From NCBI GenBank assembly GCA_028282105.1, contig JANQIO010000178.1:1-64000 (forward strand): 64,000 nucleotides of DNA. Reading direction: 5' to 3'. Numbering within the stretch: position 1 is the first letter of the stretch; every line of letters starts with the position of its first letter. A program made the position numbers and the translations under genes. Below the pieces are notes generated by a model. That model did not search any database. It had not been told where the DNA came from and saw only the letters and a program-made list of their open reading frames with translations. This DNA comes from Halieaceae bacterium (GTDB lineage: Bacteria; Pseudomonadota; Gammaproteobacteria; Pseudomonadales; Halieaceae). Positions 1-8,500 of this stretch are shown here, piece by piece.

Positions 1-519
1 GGCACCACCTTCCGCGCCCTGGTGAAGAAGAAGTTCCCGGACCTGGACATCAACCACGTTCACCATGCCGGCAACTCTTCCGGCGTGGTCGGCGGCGCCG
101 CCGCCGTGCTAATGGCCTCACCCGAGTACGCCAAGGCCCAGGGCTGGAAGCCCCGGGCGCGGATTGTCGCGATGGCGAATATGGGTGACGACCCGACCCT
201 GATGCTGAATGCACCGCTGCCGGCGGCCCGCAAGGTGCTGGCCAAGGCCGGTATGTCCCTGGAGGACATCGACCTGTTTGAAATCAACGAGGCCTTCTCG
301 GTGGTAGCCGAGCGCTTCATCCGCCACCTCGACCTGGACCGCGACAAGGTCAACGTCAACGGCGGCGCCATGGCCCTCGGCCACCCGATCGGCGCCACCG
401 GTTCCATCCTCATCGGCACCATGGTCGATGAGCTGGAGCGTGCCGACAAGCAGTTCGGCCTGGTCACCATGTGCGCCGCTGGCGGCATGGCGCCAGCGGT
501 CATCATCGAACGCGTATAA
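1..519 (+). CDS. Thiolase / acetyl-CoA acyltransferase, 5'-truncated by the window edge
   Basis: NEAFS, GGAMALGHPIGATG and C-terminal CAAGGMAPAVIIERV thiolase motifs; frame is open through position 1. Confidence 0.93.
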   Translation, partial: GTTFRALVKKKFPDLDINHVHHAGNSSGVVGGAAAVLMASPEYAKAQGWKPRARIVAMANMGDDPTLMLNAPLPAARKVLAKAGMSLEDIDLFEINEAFSVVAERFIRHLDLDRDKVNVNGGAMALGHPIGATGSILIGTMVDELERADKQFGLVTMCAAGGMAPAVIIERV

Positions 520-527
520 ACCACCCC

Positions 528-553
528 GCACCCCGGCCTCCGCGCCGGGGTGC
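528..553. terminator. Candidate terminator hairpin downstream of the thiolase
   Basis: Perfect 10-bp inverted repeat GCACCCCGGC (528-537) / GCCGGGGTGC (544-553) just after the stop; no strong T-tract. Confidence 0.5.
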
Positions 554-746
554 ACGCCCGCCACAGCGCCACTGGTCTGTGCGGCGCCGTCGCAACTGCC
601 CACCGCGCCTGTATGTCGGCGCTGTATCGCAACTCCTTATCGCAGGATAGGCTCAGCCCATCGCAGCCGGCTGTCGTTCTGCCGATGCTTGACTAGCATT
701 GAGGGCTTTGCACAATAGCTCGCCTGACCCGGATCCCAACCCCACC

Positions 747-2618
747 ATGAAGCTTCTCTATACCCTGCTGTTCAGTCTTGTGTTCCTGCCCCTGTCGCTG
801 CAGGCCGATGATGGCCCGCCGGAGCGCGCCGACGTGCCCGAGAAATATCGCTGGGACCTGACCGACATGTACGCCGACAGCAACGCCTGGGAAGCTGATG
901 TGCGCCGCTTCGAGTCCATGCTGGACGATCTGGCCCAGTACCGCGGCACGCTGGACCAGGGCGGCAAGCAACTGCTAACGGCGATCAAGGCCTACGAGGC
1001 TACCTACCAGGTGTTGGGCAATATCTACGTCTATGCCGGCCTGTCGTCGTTTGAAGATCTTCGCAACAGCGATAACAGCGCGCGCTTCTCGCGGGGCCGC
1101 GGTTACATGGCCCGCTTCGAGGAGGCCACCGCCTTCCTGCGCCCGGAGCTGCTGGCCATTGATCCGGAAAAGCTGGAGAGCATGGTCGACCGCACCCCAG
1201 GGCTGGAAACCTACACCCACTGGTTCAATGAGCAGCTGCGGATGCGCGACTACACCCTCAGCGAGAAGGAAGAGCGCATCCTCGCAGCCGCCAGCGACCC
1301 GCTGGGTAAGTTCAACAACGTATTCTCCGCCTTCGCCAATGCCGACCTGCAGTTTGACGACATCGAAGACAGCGCCGGCAACACCCTGACCATGACCCAG
1401 TCGCGCTATGGCGATGCGCTGTACTCACGCGACCCGGAGCTGCGGGAAAACGCCTGGAAATCCCTGTTTTCCGGCTACCAGCAGTGGGGCAACACCCTGG
1501 CCGCCAACTACGAGGGCCACGTAAAGGGCCGGGTGTTTGAGGCGCGCATACGCGGCTTTGACTCCGCCATGCAGGCCTCCACCTACGGCAACGGCGTGCC
1601 CTCTGAGGTTTACACCAACCTGCTCAAGGCGCTGCGCGAAAATGTCGAGCCACTGCAACGCTACCTGCACCTGAAGCGCGAGGCCATGGGCCTGGAGACC
1701 CTACAGGTCTGGGACTCCTATGCGCCGGTGGCGGAGCCGCCCTACCAGGATATTCCCTGGGAACGCGCGCAGACCCTGGTGGCCGAGGCGCTGGAGCCCC
1801 TGGGCGAGGAGTATGTCGAGATTTACTGGCGCGGCTTTGAAGAAGACTGGGCCGACGTGCTGGAAAACAAGGGCAAACGCGGCGGCGCCTATTCCTGGGG
1901 TACCTACAACTCCAAACCCTATTTCTCGATGAACTACCAGGGCAACTTCGGTGACGTCACCACCCTTGCCCACGAGTACGGCCATTCCATACACAGCTAT
2001 CTGGCAAATGCCAACCAGCCCTACGTCTACTCCGGTTACCGCATCTTCATTGCTGAAGTCGCCTCAATGACCAATGAGGCCATTCTCTACCAGAAGATGT
2101 TGAAAGAAGCGCAGACCCGGGACGAGAAGCTGTTCATTTTGCAAAGCTACCTGAGTGAGTTCCGCGGCGCCATGTACCGGCAGGCGAGCCTGGCCGACTT
2201 CGAACTGCAGGCGCACACCCTGGTGGAGAACGGCGAGGCCCTGACCCGGGACAAGCTGGACGCGCTCTATGCCCAGGTGTTTGAGGACTACTACGGTGAC
2301 AGCATTGCCACCGATCCGCTAAATGACAGTGAGTGGAGTCGCATTCCCCACCTGCTGCGCACCGACAATTTCTACGTCTACCAGTACGCCACCTCCTTCG
2401 TTGCCGCAACGGCAATGGCCCGCAAGATACTCAACGAGGGAGAACCGGCCCGCGAGCGCTTCCTGGAAATGCTCAAATCCGGCAGCAGCGACTACCCGGT
2501 AGACCTGCTGAAGAAGGCCGGGGTAGACATGACCACGCCGCAGCCCGTGCTGGACACGGTCGCGGTAATGGACTCACTGGTCGATGAATTTGAAGCCCTG
2601 CTGGCTGAGGACAGCTAA
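747..2618 (+). CDS. Secreted M3-family oligoendopeptidase F-like metallopeptidase
   Basis: Signal peptide MKLLYTLLFSLVFLPLSLQA at ATG 747; HEYGHSIHS (HExxH) zinc motif; PepF-like sequence throughout. Confidence 0.9.
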   Translation: MKLLYTLLFSLVFLPLSLQADDGPPERADVPEKYRWDLTDMYADSNAWEADVRRFESMLDDLAQYRGTLDQGGKQLLTAIKAYEATYQVLGNIYVYAGLSSFEDLRNSDNSARFSRGRGYMARFEEATAFLRPELLAIDPEKLESMVDRTPGLETYTHWFNEQLRMRDYTLSEKEERILAAASDPLGKFNNVFSAFANADLQFDDIEDSAGNTLTMTQSRYGDALYSRDPELRENAWKSLFSGYQQWGNTLAANYEGHVKGRVFEARIRGFDSAMQASTYGNGVPSEVYTNLLKALRENVEPLQRYLHLKREAMGLETLQVWDSYAPVAEPPYQDIPWERAQTLVAEALEPLGEEYVEIYWRGFEEDWADVLENKGKRGGAYSWGTYNSKPYFSMNYQGNFGDVTTLAHEYGHSIHSYLANANQPYVYSGYRIFIAEVASMTNEAILYQKMLKEAQTRDEKLFILQSYLSEFRGAMYRQASLADFELQAHTLVENGEALTRDKLDALYAQVFEDYYGDSIATDPLNDSEWSRIPHLLRTDNFYVYQYATSFVAATAMARKILNEGEPARERFLEMLKSGSSDYPVDLLKKAGVDMTTPQPVLDTVAVMDSLVDEFEALLAEDS

Positions 2619-2630
2619 GGGCAGATAGAT

Positions 2631-2663
2631 GCGGGGGCGGCTGCTTGCGCAAACCGCCCCCGC
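2631..2663 (+). terminator. Rho-independent-like terminator
   Basis: Perfect inverted repeat GCGGGGGCGG (2631-2640) / CCGCCCCCGC (2654-2663), 13 nt after the peptidase stop. Confidence 0.7.
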
Positions 2664-2858
2664 TGTTTCGCCTTCCCTAGCGAAACCTGTCAAGGCGCGC
2701 TCCCCTGCGCCGCCTGTTCGCTCAACGTTTCACTTCACTCAAGGCAGTATCGCAACCCCCGGCAGCGCGCTCATGTCGCCCTGCTCGATTCGGTCTCGGA
2801 CCTGGACCGTATGCACCTAGTGTGAAGAATTCCTGAAGGGAAACAATTAGACGGAAGT

Positions 2859-2876
2859 ACTAAACTAAGGTTTAGT
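2859..2876. promoter_or_regulatory. Palindrome ACTAAAC-TAAG-GTTTAGT (site A)
   Basis: Perfect 7-bp inverted repeat with 4-nt spacer; related to 3671-3688 and 11865-11882. Confidence 0.45.
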
Positions 2877-2885
2877 TCGCAAAAA

Positions 2886-3587
2886 CTAGTTCGATACTTC
2901 GACAAAACCGCGAGCGCGGCCCGACGCACTGTCATGCTCCTGCATGGCGCCGTAAAGCATCTCCAGCGGCACCCAGGTGAAGGGGTACTTGTAGTCCGCG
3001 GTATCCATGATCAACACCCGGTCGGCCTCGGCATTGTAGGCCCCCAGCGGGCTGATATGTCCTACCCGCCCCTGCCCCAGCGCCTCGCGCTGGTAGTTCA
3101 CCAGCAGGTAGTCACCGGCGGTCGAGAGGTTGCGCTGCACCACCGCACGAAACTCCCCCAGGGTGAGATCATCTCCGTGCACGGCCTGCACCACCAGGCC
3201 ACGGGCCGCCAGCAGCCCGGTCAGGTCTGCCAGCGACATACCGCCAAAGGTGACCTGCAAGCGGGTCCGCACAGCGTCGGTGTCCCGGGTGAAGAAATCT
3301 GACTGGCGGGTGGGCGTGCCCAGCGCATTCAACACGATCGAGCCACTGGCGACACCGCAGTAGCTGCCGAGCTCCTGGGACTGGTAGGCATCCGACAGCG
3401 CCGGGTAGTCGGCCCGGTGCCCGGCATATTCCAGCAGCGCAATCCCCCGGGGCACATCTGCCGCTATCAGGGCCTCCGGCAACGGCAGGTCCTGTTGTTT
3501 CGGCTGCAGCAGGTACCACACGTAGCCGGCAAAGCCGAGCGGCAGCACCAGCAACACCAGGGCGATGATCTTGAGCGCGCGTTTCAT
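2886..3587 (-). CDS. Phytochelatin-synthase-like (PCS family, peptidase C83) protein with an N-terminal membrane anchor
   Basis: N-terminal TM MKRALKIIALVLLVLPLGFAGYVWYLL; YCGVASGSIVLNALG, GHISPLGAYN and VLIMDTADYKYPFTWVPLEMLYGAM match the PCS Cys/His/Asp regions. Confidence 0.82.
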   Translation of the reverse strand: MKRALKIIALVLLVLPLGFAGYVWYLLQPKQQDLPLPEALIAADVPRGIALLEYAGHRADYPALSDAYQSQELGSYCGVASGSIVLNALGTPTRQSDFFTRDTDAVRTRLQVTFGGMSLADLTGLLAARGLVVQAVHGDDLTLGEFRAVVQRNLSTAGDYLLVNYQREALGQGRVGHISPLGAYNAEADRVLIMDTADYKYPFTWVPLEMLYGAMQEHDSASGRARGFVEVSN

Positions 3588-3670
3588 GGCATTTCCCGCT
3601 ATCCAGACAGCCAGATACTAGCGCGTCCCGCAGCCGCTGTCGGCTGTTCGCGGGGAAGACCAGCCGGCGG

Positions 3671-3688
3671 ACTAAACCAAAGTTTAGG
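3671..3688. promoter_or_regulatory. Palindrome ACTAAAC-CAAA-GTTTAGG in the divergent promoter (site B)
   Basis: 6-bp perfect inverted repeat CTAAAC/GTTTAG between the PCS-like gene and the hybrid kinase; 15/18 identical to site A. Confidence 0.5.
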
Positions 3689-3739
3689 CGTCCAGAGTCT
3701 GCTACCTACGACTTAAGACGTATTGGCAGGACCCTGCGG

Positions 3740-5509
3740 ATGCACTACTTTGGACCATTGAACCACTGCCTGGCCCGGCCGCTCTTGAAACGCAGCACCT
3801 CAAGCACTGACACCGCCCTCGCAGAGGAGTTATTGCGGCTCCTCTCGGCACAGGTCACGCACTCACCCGTGAGCGTGATCGTGTCCATGAGCATCATCGC
3901 CTACATGGCCTACCAGCAGGCACCGAACCTGCTGTGGCTGTGGAGCTGCTGGCTGGGACTGGTGGTGCTGGCCCAGGCGGCGCGGGTTGTGATTATCCGC
4001 GGGCTGCGGGCGCGCAGCCACCTGGAGCCCCACCGCACGCTGCGCACCGCCGCACTGGTCAACGTCTGCAACACCATTCTCCACAGTGTCTCGCTGGTGT
4101 TCTTCCCGCTGTTCACGCCGTTCCAGGCGGCGCTGCAGTCTATGCTCATTATCGGTATGGGCGTGGTGTCCACGGTCACGGCCATGGGTTTCCTGCCCTT
4201 CGCCCTGGCCCACATCTGCCTGGGCCTGCTGCCGCTGTTCAGCATGTGGGTATGGAGCGGCCTGGCTGGCCCCGGCGGCGTGATGGGCCTGCTGATTGCG
4301 GTCAACGGTTTTGGTTATATGGTCACCCTGTTTTTCGTCTCGCGGCGCATCTTTGCCATGTTCAGGGAGTCGTTTGAAATGCGCGCGCAGTTGGAGGACG
4401 CCCTGACCCAGGCCGAGGCTGCCGGCAATGCCAAGACCCGCTTCCTCGCCTCGGCCAGCCATGACCTGCGGCAGCCCATTCACACCCTGTCGCTATTCAG
4501 CGCCGCGCTGGGCATGCGTGAGCTGGACGCCAGGGCCACCCATATAGCTGAGAACATCGACAGCGCCGTCAAGGCGCTGGCCTACCAGCTCGATGCCCTG
4601 CTCGACATTTCCAAGCTGGACGCCGGCATCGTGTCCGTCAAGCTGACGCGTTTCAACCTGGACACCATGCTGCACCGCCTGCACGAAGAGTTTCTCGCGC
4701 CCGCAGCCGAAAAGGACATCAGTATCTCCCTGGACTGCCCGCAGGCTGCCGTGGTGCGCAGCGACCCGGGGCTGCTGGAGCGCATCATGCGCAACCTCCT
4801 CACCAACGCCATCGCCCACAACAGCGATTGCACTATCCAGGTGGTGGCAACGCGCGAGGGCGAGCTCTGGGAAGTGACCGTGTCCGACACCGGCACCGGT
4901 ATCTCCGAGCATGACCAGCAACACGTTTTCGAGGAGTTCTACCAGGTGGAAAACCCGGAGCGCGACCGCAGCAAGGGCCTGGGTCTGGGCCTTGCCATTG
5001 TCCAGCGCCTGTCGAAGTTGCTTGACCTCAAGCTGGCGCTGGAGTCCGAGCCCGGCTGGGGCACCCGTTTTACGCTGAGCATCCCCGCAGATGCCATGCC
5101 CGCCACCACCACCGAAGCGCAGCGCCAGGTCAGCTCCCTGGAGGAACTCAAGATTCTGGTGGTCGACGATGAAAGCCAGGTGCGCGACGGGATGAAAGTG
5201 CTGCTGGAAGTGCTGGGCTGCAGCGTACAGGTAGCCAGCAACACCAGCGATGCGGTGTCTATGGCGACTACCGAAAAGCCTGACCTGGCGCTGGTGGATT
5301 TTCGACTGCGTGATCACGACACCGGGCTCAACACCATTGATCGGCTGCGCCACCTGTACCCGGGTCTGCCGGCCATCATCATCAGCGGCGATACCGCCCC
5401 GGATCGTCTGCAGCAGGCGCGCGCCGCCGGGGTGCCGATACTGGCCAAGCCCGTGCTGGTAGACCCGCTCAAACAAGCGATTTCAAAGGCCTGCCATATT
5501 GGAGCCTGA
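3740..5509 (+). CDS. Hybrid sensor histidine kinase with C-terminal receiver domain
   Basis: Multi-TM N-terminus; H-box FLASASHDLRQPIH; HATPase motifs (NLLTNAIAHN, DTGTGIS, GLGLGLAIVQRL); receiver domain LVVDDE...LALVDFRL...AKP. Confidence 0.93.
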   Translation: MHYFGPLNHCLARPLLKRSTSSTDTALAEELLRLLSAQVTHSPVSVIVSMSIIAYMAYQQAPNLLWLWSCWLGLVVLAQAARVVIIRGLRARSHLEPHRTLRTAALVNVCNTILHSVSLVFFPLFTPFQAALQSMLIIGMGVVSTVTAMGFLPFALAHICLGLLPLFSMWVWSGLAGPGGVMGLLIAVNGFGYMVTLFFVSRRIFAMFRESFEMRAQLEDALTQAEAAGNAKTRFLASASHDLRQPIHTLSLFSAALGMRELDARATHIAENIDSAVKALAYQLDALLDISKLDAGIVSVKLTRFNLDTMLHRLHEEFLAPAAEKDISISLDCPQAAVVRSDPGLLERIMRNLLTNAIAHNSDCTIQVVATREGELWEVTVSDTGTGISEHDQQHVFEEFYQVENPERDRSKGLGLGLAIVQRLSKLLDLKLALESEPGWGTRFTLSIPADAMPATTTEAQRQVSSLEELKILVVDDESQVRDGMKVLLEVLGCSVQVASNTSDAVSMATTEKPDLALVDFRLRDHDTGLNTIDRLRHLYPGLPAIIISGDTAPDRLQQARAAGVPILAKPVLVDPLKQAISKACHIGA

Positions 5510-5512
5510 TCC

Positions 5513-8500
5513 ATGGAAGATGCAGACAGGGAGAGTACGCAGGAGGATGCCGGCACTGCCGCCACCTGGCTGTCCGAGGGACTGGAAGTCCTCATCGCCG
5601 AACTCGACGGCCGAGACCAAAACGGCTCTGCACCCGACTTCGATGTCATCATAATCGGCAGCGGTTATGGCGGCGCCATTGCCGCTTCGCGGCTGGCCTG
5701 GGCAGAGAACGCCGCCGGCGCACCTCTCAAGGTCTGCCTGCTGGAACGTGGCAAGGAATACCTGCCCGGCATGTTTCCCGCCAGTGTTGCCAGCCTTGCC
5801 GGCCACGTCCGCGTGACCACCCCGCGCAGTTGGAACACCGAACAGGAACGCGAGCAGGGTGAAGCCAGTGCCGGGGTCGAGGGTCTCCGGGACGGCCTGT
5901 TTGATATACGCGTGGACGATGACTACAACGTGCTGGTTGCCAACGGCCTGGGCGGCGGCTCCCTGATCAATGCCGGGGTAATGGAGACCCCGCCCGCCAG
6001 CTTCTTCAACAGCGGGTGGCCCAGCGAAATCCTCGAGGATGGCGAGCTCCTGAGTTACTACCGGGACATGAAGCGGGAACTCGGCGCCGCCGATGGCCAC
6101 GGGCGCGACAATACCATCGCCCTGCACGAGCAGGTGCAACGCCAGCCGCTCAAGAAACACAGCGCGCTGAAACAGCTCGCCAGCGGCTCCCCCCACGCCC
6201 AGTTTCGCGATGCCGCCATCACAGTGTCCATGCAGGACAGTGACAATGACGCCGGCGTCGCCATGCGCCGCTGTACCCTGTGCGGCGATTGCGCCACCGG
6301 CTGCAACATGGGAGCCAAAACCTCGCTGGACCTGAACCTGCTGGCCAGGGCCCGACGCCGGGAGCAGATGCGCATCGTTACCGGCGCCACCGTGCTCACG
6401 GTGACGCCCGGCGGTGAGTTCTGGAACGTCGAGGTGGCGCACACACTGCCGACCCTGGCCGCCAAGGAGGGCAAGGCCACCGTTCTCAAGGCTCGCCAGG
6501 TTATCGTCGCTGCCGGTGCGCTCGGCTCAACGGAGATCCTGATGCGCAGCAAACGGGCGGGGCTCGCGGTATCCGATGCGCTCGGGGAAGGTTTCTCCGG
6601 CAACGGCGACATGATCGCCGTGGGCTACAACATGGAGCCCGAAATCAACGCCGTCGCCGACGAGGCCGATGCGCTCGACGCTCGCCGCGTGGGACCGACG
6701 ATTACCGGCGTGGTGGACTGCCGTGACGCCGATCAGCAGCACCCGGTAGTGATTGAAGAGATGGCGGTACCGGGCGCCATGCGCTGGGTGTTTGAAGAGC
6801 TCTACACCACCGTCAATAGCCTGCGCCAGCTCGCCACCGTGGACTGGCGCACCCATGACAAAAAGCACCCCGACCCGGATCCCCTGTCTGTCGACCGCAA
6901 GGCGATCCAGCACAGCCAGGTCTACGCGGTGATCGGTGACGACGGCGCCGACGGCGTGCTGGAATTCCGCGACGACTTTAGCCCCACCAGCGACGGCGCC
7001 ATCACCATCAACTGGCCGAGCGTGCGCAGCAAGCCCCTGTTCCCGGCACAGATAGAGCAGCTCGAATCCCTGGCCAGGCACTCCGATAGCGGTGGCAGCA
7101 TCATCCCCAACCCACTGTGGCGCCCACTACCCGACAACCTGGAGTTTCTTGCCGGCGGCGCCCGGGGCCCGCTGATGACCGTTCACCCGCTGGGCGGTTG
7201 CCCCATGGCCGACAGCGGCAACCAGGGCGTGGTCAATCACTGTGGCCAGGTTTTCAGCGGCAATGGCAAAGCCGTGCACCGCAACCTCGCGGTACTGGAC
7301 GGAGCAATCCTGCCACGGGCCGTCGGCACCAACCCGGCGCTGACCATCGCCGCTCTTTGCGCCCGCGCTATGCCCCACCTGCTCAAACACTGGTGCTACA
7401 CAGCGGTTGCCGAAGACATCGGCGAGCAGTTCCGCCAGCGGCCCCATTTTGACCACATTGAGCCACCAGCCGTCCGGCAGCGCACTGAGATGCAGTTTGC
7501 CGAGCGCCTGCGCGGGCCACTGACGCTCACGGTGGGCGGTGTTGAAAAAGACTACGTCGCGGAGCTGACGCTGTTCTTCAAGGACAAGGCGCTGCACGAG
7601 CTCACCGCCGCCCGGGACCAGAACGGCGGCCTGCACACCCTTACGGTTGCCGATCGCTCCGCCGCCAGCCACAAACGCAGTCAGCTGCGATTGTTTGATC
7701 TCGATACCTGGGAGGCCATAGACCGCGAGTACCTGTCCGGCCGAGAGCTGGAGCAGCGCCTGGACGCGGCAAGCCAACTGACAGCGCCGCTGCGCGGCAG
7801 CCTTACCATCCTCGCCAGGGAGCCTTCAAACGTACTGCAGCGCACCTGGCGCGCCCTGTGCGCCTACTTTGGCAATCGCGGCTGGCGGGATTTTTACCAA
7901 TCGCGCCACCCACTGGAACCGGACAGCGAAGCCGACAAGGCGCACCAGGCAGACAGGCAGAACGCGCCCGGGACGGGTAGCATCGGCTGGAGTGGACTGA
8001 AACACCTGAGCCGCGCCGGCGAGGTGCGCCTGTTTGAATATGAGCTGACGCTGAATACCGACGGCATCACCTCCCCGCTGGCAGAAAAACTGCGGGAAGC
8101 AGACCAGCGTATCCACGGTTACAAGCGCATCGGCTATATGCGGCGCGGCAATCCACTGCGCCAGCTCATGGAAGTGGATCTCGATGCCTTCCCGCAGCTG
8201 GCCAAGCACCGCCCGGCCAAACTCACGCTGCGACCGGAATTCCTGGCCCGCAAGGGCCTGCCCCTGTTCCGGATTTCCAAACAGCAGAACCTGGCGCTGG
8301 CGTTGACTGAGGTGGGCTCGCTGGCGGCCTATTTCATTCGCCTGCTGCTGAACACCCATCTGCTGAGCCTGAGGGCGCCGGACACTGCCCCGGCCCGCAC
8401 ACCCCGGCGCCTGCCGGGGTCGGTGCCCGGGTTGCCGGAGGTCGAGATACATCGCCGCAGGATCACTGAGCGGCCGCCGGGTGCGCCGCCCAGCCACGAG

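Noticed and set aside
4493-5476. 327-aa minus-strand ORF opposite the hybrid kinase
   Set aside because: Antisense shadow of HATPase/REC coding sequence.
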